Below, one piece after another: positions 1-11,720 of a stretch of DNA of 64,000 nucleotides. The stretch's first letter is position 1; the number at the start of each line of letters is the position of its first letter. Source of the stretch: Codonopsis lanceolata. Its lineage: Eukaryota; Streptophyta; Magnoliopsida; Asterales; Campanulaceae. Location: the NCBI GenBank assembly GCA_013146195.2, contig CM028377.1, positions 38,507,632 to 38,571,631 on the forward strand, read 5' to 3'. The notes below the pieces were generated by a model that had not been told where the DNA came from, did not search any database, and saw nothing but the letters and a program-made list of their open reading frames with translations. Position numbers and translations under genes: made by a program.

Positions 1-2342
1 TCTTCTGTACGACTATAGATCAGAATGTCATCAAAATAAACAACCAAGAACTTGTCGGTTTCAAAACCTGATTCATGATGCGTATGAAGGTGGGCGATAG
101 ATAACCCAAATGGCATGACCAGTCACTCATAAAGCCCTTCCTTCGTTTTGAAGGCTGTTTTCCACTCATCACCAGGCCTAATTCGGACTTGGTGGTACCG
201 ACTCTTTAGGTCAATCTTCGAATACACTTTAGCTCCACCTAACATATCCGGCATGTCACCAAGACGTGGAATTGGAAATCTGTATTTCACTGTTATCTTG
301 TTGATTGCCCTACTATCTATACACATTCGCCAGCTGGTCTCATCTTTCTTGGGCACTAAGAGAACGGGGACTGCACAAGGACTCATGCTCTTTTGAATAG
401 AACCCTCCCTTAGAAGTTGTTCCACTTGTTCTTTCAAAATGTCATGTTCAGCCGAACTTATCCGATAATAGGGAAGGTTAGGGAGTGTGGCACTGGGTAC
501 GAGATCAATATGGTGCTGAATATCCCGCCGTGGTGGCAGTCCTTCAGGAAGTTCTTCCGGCATAAATCCACTAAACTCTTCTAATAAAGAGCATAGCTTC
601 TCGGGAATCGAAACAGTAAGCTCCTAGAATCCGTTACTCACCACAGCAAATATAACAGGTACGTGTGACATATCCTGGATTAGTTCTTAACCAGTACATA
701 GGGAAACCATAACCTTTCCTATACCCTTTGCACGTCCATTGTCAACTAACGGACATAGAATAAACTTCACCTTATCTTTAATGAAGATGATTACATTATC
801 CCTACCCTTATGCATGGCATTAACATCAAACTGCCATGGTCGACCCAACAATAATTTGCATGCAGTCATATCAACAATATCACAAAGCACTTCATCCTTA
901 TATCTACCAACAGAAAAGTAAATAACACACTGTTCTGTTACCTTGACAGCCCCAACAGAATTGATCCAGTCAACGTTGTAGGGAGTAGGATGTTTATGCA
1001 CTACCAACTTCAGCTTCTCCACTAAGCTACGGGAAACCAGATTTTCGCTGCTTCCACTATATATAATCAACTCAATTGATTGTTCTTGCACTTTACCCCG
1101 GGTGCGAAAAATGTTGTGTCGTTGTAGGTCCTCACTTTCTACTGGAGTTCTTAGCATAAGTTTGCGAACCACAAAAGTTGAATGTCCATCATCAACCTCA
1201 AATTCCTCCCCGTTGGGATCCTCAACGCACTCTTCTACTTCGCCAAATTCGTCCCGATCTGCCATATTAACCTTACCTCGATTAGGGCATCTAGTTGAAA
1301 TATGTCCAACTTGTCTGCACCGGAAACACTTATCTCCATAAACTCTTAGCATAGGGGTTGTTATTCACCCGACCCGTCGCTTGTTGTTCGGTCGTTCTCC
1401 GAGATACTGACCCTGGGTGGGGTTAGACGGATCTCGTTTTTCTTCCCCATAATTCTGAACGGTAGACTACGTTTTCTCTTGGACCACCGGTGGCTTGGAC
1501 CCAGAATATTGCCCCCTTGACGTTGTCGGCGTCGTCGCTTCTCCATATCTGCGAAAAGTTGCTTGACTTCTAAACGGTGTAGACGACTGTTGTGCTTCAA
1601 CTTTAGTTGCTCGAGTAATAACTTCATCCATGGTGTTAACGGTATACAGTTGCAACTGATTTTTAATGGCAGTACGAAGTCCACCGACATACCTAGTAGT
1701 TTGTTACTCTTCGGTTTCATTCAGATTGTTGCAAGCAGAAAGACGATGGAACTCGCTAGTGTACTGATTAATGGTCCGCTCTCCTTGCCGACAATCATGA
1801 TACCTTTGGAATAAGATTTGATCGTAATCTGCTGGTAGGAATCGAAGCCGTAACGCATCCTTCATTCGCCGCCACGTACGTATCGACTGTTTACCTTGGC
1901 TCCTTCTGTTGTTATGAAATTGTTCCCACCAAGCAGATGGACCATTCCATAACTTATAAGAAATGTACTTCACCTGCTTATCTTCCGTAATCCTCATTAG
2001 ATCGAAATATTTTTCGACCTAAGACAACCAATCTAAGAAATCTTCCAATTCTAGATCGCCTGTGAAAAATGGTAGATCAGCCTTAATTTTCGGAAACTGT
2101 TCTACGTCATTCCTTATTGGCGCATCTTCTCCTTCAGAATCAGAATCCACATCCTCCCTGGCCGGTGGATCACGAGGAGGGTTTACCCCACGTCCTACAG
2201 GTTCTGTACGAGCCTCTGCCCATTGCCTAGGGTTTGCGCCACCGAACTGCAAATTACGTACTCCTTCAGCGATATTGTCCATCGTCGCTTGCATCCGTTC
2301 GAGGAGAACCATCAGGATGTTGTTACCGTCGTTAGCCGCCAT
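1..2342 (-). pseudogene. Chromovirus-type Ty3/gypsy gag-pol, 5' part (gag, protease, start of RT)
   Basis: The minus strand encodes a retrotransposon polyprotein starting at ATG 2342, 19 nt inside the primer-binding site. Gag runs to about 1360 and ends with a zinc knuckle, CFRCRQVGHISTRC (CX2CX4HX4C), near 1330-1288. A retropepsin domain follows, then RT from about 560 with MSPCAVPVLLVPKKD, FPIPRL, KIDLKS and, at 10-30, the catalytic YFDD motif. From 2342 to about 123 everything lies in one frame, as in single-ORF chromoviruses of CRM/Reina type, interrupted by in-frame stops near 2019, 1704, 1466, 1356, 687, 624 and 120. Below 120 an indel also shifts the frame. The protease active site reads YSGSS instead of DSGSS, so its catalytic Asp is lost. 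The rest of pol lies outside the window. The family is clear; the exact chromovirus clade is a judgement from RT motifs. Confidence 0.88.
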
Positions 2343-2360
2343 CTCACATGATGTTAATCT

Positions 2361-2372
2361 GCTCTGATACCA
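2361..2372 (-). other. Primer-binding site, tRNA-iMet type
   Basis: The minus strand reads TGGTATCAGAGC, the standard plant initiator-Met tRNA primer site. It sits between the inner LTR edge (2375) and the gag start codon (2342), which fixes the orientation of the chromovirus. Confidence 0.9.
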
Positions 2373-2374
2373 AC

Positions 2375-2867
2375 TGACGCAGCGGAACAATCAACAGGAA
2401 CTCTTTCCACAAGAAATTCCTTAACAAAGCCTATGAACGGCTTTATGGTTTCAAGCACAAGCAAGAAGACGAGAAAACTCTTATTTTTTATTCAAAAAAA
2501 CTAACGAATTAATGTTTAAGAAGGCATTAATATGCCCCAAAAAACTAAACTCTAAAAGGAAAAGAATTAAACAAATTAAACGAAAAAGCCTGAAAACTTC
2601 AAAGGCCCGTTACAGTGCTTAAACTTCATATTTTTGGGCTAAAAACGATCTGTTCATAGGGTTAATATGGTGAGTCTTGTAGATCTCGTTGAGAGCTTCA
2701 ATTTGATATGCGGTGGGCCCCGTAATTCATCCAGACGCGAAAGTTAGTGCATAACGGAAACTAACGGGAAAACTGCGAAAACAACCCGCCGTTCCAACTT
2801 TCAGAAATTGCCGCTGGACCCCCTAAGCTTCAAACTCTTCCCTAACGCCTTGCTCAAATATGTCTCA
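2375..2867 (-). repeat. 5' LTR of the chromovirus (outer edge approximate)
   Basis: The inner edge is set by the primer site: on the minus strand the LTR ends in CGTCA two bases before it. I place the outer edge at 2867 because the minus strand there begins TGAGAC, which mirrors the GCGTCA end. That gives about 493 bp. No second LTR is in the window, so the outer boundary and the target duplication cannot be confirmed. Confidence 0.5.
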
Positions 2868-3146
2868 GCCACTTGATCTACATAAAAAAACAACCTACAA
2901 AAGACTGAAATTGATGAGCCCGCACTTGGTAGGAAAGAAGTGCCTTTTTTTTTCTTTTTTTTTTGTATGCATTGTGGTTGTACATGTTAAATTTGGCAAA
3001 ATATATATTCTTTGGAGAAGACTAACGTCCATTGTGTGTTAGGCTAATTAATGTCTTTGATTGATAGCATGAGGGAAATGGAAAATACCAGAAATTCCTT
3101 AAATAAAATATATTATATTTTTGGATATTAATGCTATTGAAATTCA

Positions 3147-3520
3147 CTTTGGGCTCATTTAAAAGATAATTGGGCCTAGTATACTTGAAAATTTAAATGG
3201 GCTTATTGTGTATTATCTAGTCTATTATGAGTTTAGGTTTGGCCCATTAGTAATAGTTAAAATAAAAAATAGTTCTGATAATTAGAATAAAAGAAAAAGA
3301 AAAAGGAAATGGAAGAGACGCTGGAAGGAGGAACGCTGCAAAGGGGAAACGTTGGAGGCTCAATCGGTTGACACCCGAACGGATAACCTCTCCTTGAAAT
3401 CTAAAGAGAGGTGAATTTTGTTTCTTTCCAAGAGCACGGAAAAGGGAGGAGGAGGTAGACGACGCACTGTCGGACGAAATCACAAGAAAGAATCATCAAT
3501 TGGAGGTAAGATATTGCTTG
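3147..3520 (+). promoter_or_regulatory. Possible orphan plant promoter and first exon
   Basis: Four site II-type motifs (TGGGCC/T or reverse) occur at 3150, 3171, 3198 and 3241 within 100 bp. This cluster is typical of promoters of plant growth and housekeeping genes. A GC-richer stretch of about 220 bp follows, ending in GGAG followed by GTAAGATATTG, a good splice donor at about 3505. No matching coding exons were found downstream. It may be the stranded 5' end of a gene, or chance. The short ORFs in this stretch show no family resemblance. Confidence 0.28.
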
Positions 3521-3644
3521 TTTCGTTTCTAATTGCTAGTAGTTTGATTCTCTGTTAAATTAGATAAAGTAAATTGTTAGTCCATGATAGAAGAATCGGA
3601 GAGGAATAAGAGATTTATTTGGGGTGATAGTTGGAATAAGTGTA

Positions 3645-3671
3645 AATATATATATATATATATATATATAC
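3645..3671. repeat. (TA)n microsatellite
   Basis: About 13 uninterrupted TA dinucleotides. Confidence 0.9.
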
Positions 3672-3844
3672 AATCAAGTGGGTGGGAGAGTAACTATAGA
3701 TAAATAACAGAAGATGAGAAGGACTTAAGGAGAAAGAAAGGAATTGTACTTATGCGCATGTGGGGGTGGAAGGTCAATCAAAATTGCAAATGGCTTTGTG
3801 AATGTTTTGCTGTAAAAGTCAGATAACATATATATGTATAGAGT

Positions 3845-4016
3845 AATCTTGAAATAATCTTCAAATTTGTGCTTGAAATGATGTGGTTTTGATGTGTCAT
3901 CTTATTTGGCATTTATGGGCTCCACTATAAGTTAAAAAGTTATGTTAACAATATGATACATAAGATGCCACATCATTTGATACCCAAAATTGAGTGCTAT
4001 TAGAGTGGCCCTAGCA
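3845..4016. mobile_element. Short MITE, same family as 41820-41990
   Basis: An internal inverted repeat (AAATGATGTGG ... CCACATCATTT) flanks a core with TGTCATCTTATTTGGCAT, and the end reads GAGTGGCCCTAGCAT. The same sequence recurs at 41820-41990. Two dispersed copies with inverted-repeat structure and no coding capacity indicate a MITE. I could not define the target duplication, so edges are approximate. Confidence 0.6.
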
Positions 4017-4062
4017 TTACCCATATCTATATGTGTAATAATGTATGTGTGTTTATAAAATA

Positions 4063-4321
4063 CTCCATCCGTCCCTAAATTATCGTTCTCCTTTTCCTTT
4101 TTCGCCCGTTCCAAAATAATTGTCCACTTTGAAACTTACCCTTTTAGAACATTACTTTTACCACTTTACCCTTACTTTTTCACCTTACTTTAATTATGAG
4201 TCACATACACATGGGCTTTAAAGGAAACTACATATTAAACAAATATTAATAATCCAGTCAAATATGTTTTTTTAAACGGTGCGCCAAGTCAACCAGAACA
4301 ATAAATTAGGGACGGAGGGAG
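4063..4321. mobile_element. Stowaway MITE A (259 bp, TA duplication)
   Basis: Terminal inverted repeats CTCCATCCGTCCC / GGGACGGAGGGAG are flanked by TA on both sides (4061-4062 and 4322-4323). This is the signature of Stowaway elements moved by Tc1/mariner transposases. The interior matches the copies at 7082, 20090 and 25689. Confidence 0.93.
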
Positions 4322-4323
4322 TA

Positions 4324-5340
4324 AATAAATATAGCATGGGTGTGTTTACTCTTTGCTGGTGTTCTCTTCATGTTCGGTTTTCGGTGATGCACTAGACCAT
4401 GTAGACTCTGTCATTTAAGTGCATCTCAATTCTCAATCCCATCACAGTTACATGTACTTTGAACTTGTCCAAAACCAATTCTTAAGTCCACTTTAATTCA
4501 CCTCTCTATAATTCATTGAACATTGTGATAGTTAACATCAATATGTTGAAGATAACAGTACCCAAGACTAATATGTCAGTTAAAGTGAAATTCATATATT
4601 AATATTTCTTTTGAAACATCTATAAGTAATAAAATTGTTAAAAATAAATGAAAATGACAAATTTGCCTTCACTTGAAGTTAAGTGGGATGCCTAGGTGGA
4701 AAATATTCTAGCGGGAAGGATTAGACAAAGAGTCCCCGTTTGAAAGTCAAACTTTTAAAAAAAAATGATACTTTTAATAGTTTATTAGTAATAAAATGAT
4801 ATTTTATTCCTTAATTTTTGAAAGTGAACTATTTGAATGAAACATCAAAAAATATAATAATAGACTCTTTACCCAAAACGAAGTGAGTATTATCTAACTA
4901 TCTCCCTCTCTCATACTTATTTTAATTTTAATTTCTCAATCTAAAAAAAAGCAAGTAACTCTATAAATTTATGACTTTCACAAAATATAATGAAAAATAT
5001 TTACTTATGGGAGAGGGAGGGAGGAAGGGAGTGAGAGAGAGAGTCACTTTAATTTTGGATGCTCTGAAAAAACTTTGCAACCAGAGAAAATTCTTTACAG
5101 AATTTGAAAAAACTGGCTTTCCATAAGTTTGAAAACTATAATGAGAAAGGATTGAGCCAAACTCGAATTATATACTAATAGGAATTGTTGATATGTCCTT
5201 AGATTTTCACATAACGATGCTTTACAAACCCTTAACTAGTAAACTATTCCACTATTGCTGTGTATTCTTTAATTATTTTCACTTACATTTGTTCTATACT
5301 TTTCCTTTTTGGTGAAGTTGATCGCTTTAAAAATTTTAAC
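4324..5340. other. AT-rich intergenic DNA
   Basis: No gene seen. A degraded Stowaway-like pair of ends may lie at about 4729-4887 (CCCCGTTTGAAAG ... AAAACGAAGTGAG). A GA-rich stretch lies at 5008-5042. Confidence 0.5.
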
Positions 5341-5362
5341 AAGAACATAGAAGCATAAACCC

Positions 5363-5628
5363 TATATATATCTTCATTGTCTTGTTGCCCTAGCTAGCTT
5401 CATTTAGCCTCCTTGATCATTATCGTAAAATTAACGCATATTTGTATGACATATCCTTGTGGGAAATCAACGACAATTGTTCGCAAAACTATCCAAGCAA
5501 GGCATCTAAAATTTAGTTGGGTAGCTTACCGATGTGTAACTCGGCCACCAAGCAAAAGTTGTAAGGATGTTGCGGCAACAAGATCGATCTACAAGTTCAA
5601 TAACTGTTACGGAATGGCCATGTCTTAA
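5363..5628 (+). CDS. Candidate small Cys-containing protein (60 aa), unrecognised
   Basis: The ATG at 5446 opens a 60-codon frame ending at a stop after 5625. The product is basic, with Cys at residues 5, 30, 39 and 54 and no clear N-terminal signal peptide. A TATATATA box at 5363-5370 lies 76 nt upstream of the ATG and is followed by a pyrimidine-containing leader. That promoter-like context is why I list it. I do not recognise a family, the Cys spacing matches no secreted-peptide class I know, and a 60-codon frame can arise by chance. It could also be one exon of a decayed gene. Confidence 0.18.
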
Positions 5629-5640
5629 TAAACACTTCTC

Positions 5641-6952
5641 TGAAATGATATTATTTTTTGCCAAAATTCTCTCTCATATATTTTTGTTTTTCATATTCTT
5701 TAAAAACTCTAACTAAACCCTAGTACAGTTAAACGAAATGGCTTTCAACAAATAAAGATGATTGATTTGCCTAATCGGGTCTGCTTTGTTTGATTGGCTA
5801 ATCTTGTCCAAGTTACCTGATCACAAGATAATATGACTGAAACAAAATCAAATCTTTTTTTTTTTTTATTATTTTTCCTCCTATAGACATAACCTTTAAT
5901 CACGTTTTATGTTTTTGTTTCCATAATCTTATCGTCACTGATGTTTATAAATTAGAAATATCCATGTCCAGATATACACATACAGTATAATCTAGTTGAT
6001 TGAATTTATGACTTATAATTACCTCTACTATCTTCAGCTTACATGTTATTAGTAACTACTCCCTATTTAACTAATACTAGATCTTCATGTCCGAGCCTAT
6101 GTCACAATATTTCGTCAATTGAAATGATACCGCTTAAATAGAATGTGCGATTTAAAAAAATGTTGTAGTTAAGGGGTATATTGCTTCAAGTGATAGTTGA
6201 AGGATTGATGTTTTGTAAGGGATGACTATTCAGAAGATTAATCGCAGGGTGTGACTCTGTAATATGAAGATAAAATATAGAGAGAAGAAAAAATGGTGTC
6301 TGTTCATAATATTAATTGTAGTGGTGACTTGTAATAGGAAAAAAATAGTGAGTTAAAAATAAATAACTTCTCACATATACGAATGTGATGGTGAATCTCG
6401 ACCGTTAATTTTTTAAAGATAATTTAATCTCAACCTCTGTATAGCCCCAATCAATTCCCCTCGTTCTGAGCAAAAAGTCTACTATTTTATTTTGAGATAT
6501 TTCATTTAAAGAATCTATTGTTAAAAATTAAGGTATAAAAAAATTATTTTATTAAAAAAATTAATTTTCAAATGAATACTTTTTACTCGGAACGAAGAGA
6601 ATATAACATTTTCCATGCTCATTAGTCTTAATTACACTGGCAATCGAAGTTCTACAAAAAATAGTTATTTAAAAGTTATTTAATGAGACGTTATTTAACA
6701 GGGGTGTAATAGAAATATAAAAGAAAATAAATCAGATCATGTCATGTCAATCGAGAAAAATTGTATTTTCTTTCTTAAAAACACCTTTATTTTGGTCACG
6801 ATTTCTAAAGTCATCTCCAAAATTTGATTAATAAGATTAAAAAAATCTTAAATTCTTTCAGATTTTTGTTAACTATCTCTTCCAATGTAGAAGGTTTTTA
6901 TGGACCATCATTATTTGCTAATTTTGGTCAAAACAATCATTTTTTAAAATAC
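5641..6952. other. AT-rich intergenic DNA
   Basis: Long A/T runs and short degenerate repeats. No ORF of note and no element ends that I can support. Confidence 0.5.
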
Positions 6953-7430
6953 TCCCTCGCTTTTGAAAAAAAGGAGTCAATCTTTCATTTTTTGTAACCT
7001 ATCTTAATCATTTTACACTATTTGATTTTTACTTTGATTGATGATCCCCATTCACATATGACCATCTTAAAAAAATATTTACTCCCTCCGTCCCTAATTT
7101 ATTGTCCTGGTTGACCCTGCGCACAGATTAAGAAAAAATAATTGACTTGATTATTTATATTGGTTTAATGTGTAGTTTCCTTTAAAGCCCATGTGTATGT
7201 GGCCCATAATTAAAGTAATGTAAAAAAGTAAAGGTAAAGTGGTAAAAATGATGTTCTAAAAAGATAAGTTTCAAAGTGAACAATTATTTTGGGACGGACG
7301 AAAAAGGAAAGAAGGACGATAATTTAGGGACGGAGGGAGTATTATTTTAAAACTAGAGATGTAGCCTATATATTTTTTATTAATATAGGTGTCGAGTCAA
7401 AGAGACGCTCTTTTAAGAATCGAGAGAGTA
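6953..7430. mobile_element. Degenerate Stowaway-like MITE interrupted by MITE B
   Basis: The ends CTCCCTCGCTTTTG (6953) and AGAATCGAGAGAG (ending about 7428), each next to TA, look like an older Stowaway. Its centre was split by MITE B at 7082-7339. Removing MITE B leaves about 220 bp, a normal MITE size. Similarity of the two ends is only moderate. Confidence 0.45.
7082..7339. mobile_element. Stowaway MITE B (258 bp, TA duplication)
   Basis: CTCCCTCCGTCCC begins after TA (7080-7081), and GGGACGGAGGGAG ends before TA (7340-7341). The interior matches MITEs A, C and D. It is nested in an older, similar element. Confidence 0.95.
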
Positions 7431-7645
7431 ATATTTTATTTATTCAAATGCACATTAATACACATTCACGATAAGTTTTGTTGTTTCTTGAATTATACTA
7501 ATATTTCTGTGTATGCATTCAATTTCACATTAATACACCGTCGGATAAAGTTTGTTATCTTTTGAATTAAATTTTGAGTAATGTTATGGGTACTTCATTT
7601 TTTTTACCCAAATTCATGTGACATTCAATGTGTTATGTTATTTGA

Positions 7646-8693
7646 CTAGTCTTTGTGCCCGTGCCTATGACACGGCGCAAGTAGGGGAGGGTGTCAGCAG
7701 TGGAGAAAAAAAATAAAACATTTATTTGTAATTTTATTTAAAAAAAGCAGTCTGATGCGCTTGTTAGATTTTATTTATTTGTAATTTTTTTAAGAAAACA
7801 GAGGCGATACCTTGTTAGATTTTGAGGAGGACAACCAACTTTGCCATTATACAATTAATAATCTTTCGTTAAAATATAAACTTTTTTTTAACATGTACAC
7901 CAAGGGTATTAATTTTTTAAACATTTTTTTTAATTGCGTAACCTGTTTTATTTAATGAAAAGTGTATTTTATATTTTATATATATTATTAAGAACGTAAA
8001 AAATCGGAAGAATTCCAAACTAGTAATTATACATATTATTACTTATTCTTATTTTTAAGAAATAAAATAAAAACAGTTTATCTTTTAGAGTGGTCTTAAT
8101 AACATAAAAACATTTTATCTTTTAGAGTGGTCTTAATGGTTATACATATGACAATAAATTGTGTTTTAGACATTTTTTGAAAAAATGGTTAAACAAAAAA
8201 AGATAATACACATTTTAAAACCCAAACCACCTAAAGAAAAACTCAATAAATTGTGTTTTAGACATTTTTAAAAAATGGTTAAACAAAAAAAAGATGAATC
8301 CACCCTTCTTAACAACATTAAAAATCGGAAGAATGTTTTATACACTCAATTTAAATTATTATTATCACTTTTATTGATTTAAATTGACTATTTTTCAATT
8401 TAAAATTTTAGTATTTTTCTTAACTTTGTAAATAATTATTTTTATTCTTAAATAATTATTCATAAATAGGACAACAATATCAGTTGGAATTATACCGATT
8501 CAAAGAGAGGAGGTGGAGAGAACATGTGAGAAGGGGTGTGTAGGGGTTACTCAACCGCCATTCAACCGCCCTTCGCACATGTGAAATCTAGACGAAATTG
8601 GGACCGTAGGATCTCGGTAAATGAATTGATCTCGACTCCTCATTAGCATTTATCAATTGCACATGTGCAATCCAAGTTGTATTGTAATATAGA
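7646..8693 (-). mobile_element. Non-autonomous Helitron (1048 bp)
   Basis: On the minus strand the element starts TCTATATTACAATAC at 8693, preceded by A. It ends at 7646 with a GC-rich hairpin (GCCGTG ... CACGGGC, about 7656-7675), a 7-nt spacer and CTAG, followed by T. A 5' TC, a 3' hairpin with CTRR and insertion between A and T are the defining Helitron features. No Rep/helicase coding was found inside. The interior has two short direct duplications (8077/8111 and 8152/8244). No terminal inverted repeats or target duplication are expected or seen. Confidence 0.75.
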
Positions 8694-8810
8694 TATTTTA
8701 TGAGCTCCACTTTAAATTAGAAAATAAAGCTAACTAAATGGCTCGTAAGTTGACACATTAGTTTGTGCACAAAAACGAAGTACTTATTAAATAGCTTTAA
8801 CATTATTTTT

Positions 8811-9511
8811 TGATGTGGCAAAATCCTCAGCTTGGGCCGTCTGTTCTTTGGGTAGGATATCTGGGCTTGTAGCTGCTTCCTTGAACCTTTTTTGGTTGAA
8901 ACCTGAGAAAACTGAGTGGAAGTGCAAGGCGGCCTCGAAACCCTCCTGCGTGAGAGTAAGTACCGGGTGTATGAGAGAGAATACCGTAACTCAAGGAAGA
9001 GGCGGAGTGTATGAGAGCATGTACCTTTGAGGTGTATGACGGAGGAGTATTTATTGGCCACTTGTGTGGTTGAATCAGGGTAGGATTTGGTTTGTAGTCA
9101 CCTTGTTCCTGAGGTGAAACTCTAGATTTCTGTTGATATACGTTGCATTGCGTGTGGGGATGAATAAAGCAAGTGTCCTACACTGCGTATGATAACTTGT
9201 GGCCGTTTGTCTTGGCGGGCAAGCTACTTGGTGTATTTGCTCGATGAGGAATGAGGGGCAAGGCCACCGTGCTCGCTTCACATGGTAGATGAGGTATATG
9301 AGTTGATCGCAATTCAGGCAAGGCCTGATCGGACAGGTAGAGCTGTGTCTCACCAAGGCTGGGTCGGAACGTCATGCTTTCGGCCAGATATAGGGTTGCT
9401 TCTTTTTACGCTGGGTCCATTGGGCTGTGGGTCCTGAGGCCCATGCTCGTGATCGACCCTTGATGGCAACTCGTGCTCGCTCGCACTGACGAGTTTGGGC
9501 CGGGTATATCG
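8811..9511 (-). repeat. 3' LTR of Tat-like copy 1
   Basis: About 701 bp. It matches the two LTRs of copy 2 (27343-28035 and 38321-38989) from the ATATACCC start to the GCCACATCA end. Blocks of high identity alternate with small indels. Confidence 0.85.
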
Positions 9512-11624
9512 ATGGTCTCTAGCTTATGCGCTGGCGGCGATATTTATGCTCGAGGCGAGGCGTGCGAATGTATCGAAGTTATCGAAACCCGGGCTTGTAT
9601 ACTTATGAAATCGATGATGCCGATGATCAATTTGAACCCATGGCCGACCGCGTAGAAGGTTCGAGAACTTTTTACAAGCCTCGGTAGAAGCGTGCCGAGC
9701 CTTTCACTTTGAGTGGTTCTGCAGCGAGGAGGGATGAGGCGGCGTGGCCGTCGGAGAAGTGGCCGAAAAAGGCGGGGTGCTAGTCCGGGGCGAGCATTTA
9801 ATGCTTGGCGTGCGTGGAGTTTACGGCAGAATATCTCGTCTTTTACGCTTCGCCTGACTTGATCTCAGGAAGTTTCCTTTTCTATTTAAAGCCGGGCGCC
9901 CTCGCCCATTTGAAGCTTTATGTGCTTGCCAGATTTTTTAAGAGAGAGAAGAGACTAGAGAGAAGCTGCGACTTTTGGCTAGATTTTCGAATTCGACTCG
10001 GCCGTCCTGGAGTGTCAAGTTAAGGCTTGCGTACTTTGACTCCACGGCGATTTCCTCCGGAACTTTAACAAGAAGTTGCTTCTTCTCGGCCTTTATTTTC
10101 CGCTTGTTTGTTTCAATTTCAATTTTCTCCTCGTTTTCAATGTTTCTGGATTTCCTTGAATAGATTAGGCGAGTCCCTAGGCCGAGATCGAGGAGGGACC
10201 CATTGTGTCTCGCTCGCTAGGCGGGCAAGGCCCCTTGATTGACCTAGACTTAGGGTTTTTCCTCTTTCTTAATGACTCCTTTCGGATAGGATCTGACCAT
10301 GCTTTTCCTCGATCTCCTAGATGTCCGACGGAGATTTCTCCTCAAAACCAGGGAGGAGTTCGTTATGGCGGGCGTAAACGACCCCACGAAAGGAAGGAGG
10401 TCCCCGCCTATTGACGTAGTATTCGAGGGTGATGAGTCCGTGGTCGGGCGAGGTCGTGGCCCGGCCTCGTGTCCGATTGATCCAGAGGCCCATGCCCGTG
10501 ATTACCTTATCCGCCTCCAGCTTGTCAGAGGGGGAAGTGGAACAAGGTCGCTTAGCTTCCGGTGGGCCGGGCCACACTCATTTGTCCGGACCGGCTTCAG
10601 GCAGGCATGGCCGTGCCCAATTGGCCGAACAGGATGATTTTCTGCCCGAAACGAGGGTAGGTGGTGCGATATTGCCCGAGGCCGTGGGACGCTGTGGTCA
10701 ACGACGCCGCCGCCAAGAAGAGACTCGGATAACATCCCTATCATGGAGGCGGCGCTGGCATCGCTGCGGCACCGGAGGTGCGGCTACGAGCTCTGCCTGC
10801 TCCCCGCCTGGGCATCGATGCGACGAGACGTCGATGCGGCTCATTGGGCTTCACTGGATACCCCGGCCAAACTGACCGCCTGGTTTACCTCGATGGGCAT
10901 AGAGCCTGAGGACTATCGGGTAGAGAAGGCGGTGCCTGTGGATGGTGAATTTCCCCGGGAGCAGAATGGTAAACTGCTCTTCTTTGCAGACTTCTTCCGA
11001 GTAGGGCTCCGTTTGCCCCTGGATCCCTTTGTCCTTCTATTCCTTCAGAATTGCCCGATGCCCTACGACTGACACGCCGAACACCTGTAGGGGCCCTTAT
11101 GGCTTATATCAGGGCGTGTCGCTTACTACGCATGTAGAATGACGAGCAAGATTTTCAGCGCCTCTTTATTATTCGAGCGTTGATGCTTATGGTCGGGTAA
11201 ATGCTCGCTCCAACTCTAGCTTCCTTAGATTTTGTCCGATGTGCCGAAGTGGATGCTCGATAAGAGTCGTCTTGATCGAGTCTCTGATTGCGGCCGCCAA
11301 TAATGCCTATGAGCCAAGATTTGATAAACGCCCCCAAACTTCCCCGTGAGGTTCACCACCACCGCCGTGACACCGATGCCCCGGGCGTTGTGATGGATGG
11401 GGAAAGGAGAGTTAGTCAAGAGCGCCTGTTCGATTGGAAGGAATTGGTTTGCAATCCTCGCACTTACGCCCGGTCGGGTGCTCCGGCTGCCATCCTGGTG
11501 GAGCCCTTGTGCTCCTTCGACGCTGAAGAGGCCCACGAGTACTGGGGCGATTATCACGAGCGCAATCTCCAGACCGTCGATGTGTCGCATTGTGGCATGA
11601 TTATGCTGTCTATCCGGGGATCTG

Positions 11625-11720
11625 GTTGGTTTGAACTTATACTCTTTCCTCACCCTTATAATTGTTGGTCCGGTGATTGTAACTTGTCTGCTATATTAAT
11701 TTATCTTTTTCTTTTCGCAG
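11625..11720 (+). other. Predicted intron in the extra gene, copy 1
   Basis: The donor is TCTG then GTTGGT at about 11625, and the acceptor is TTTTTCTTTTCGCAG ending at 11720 with a strong pyrimidine tract. Sequence on both sides is coding-like and matches copy 2. The donor could be 4 nt further downstream. Confidence 0.6.
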
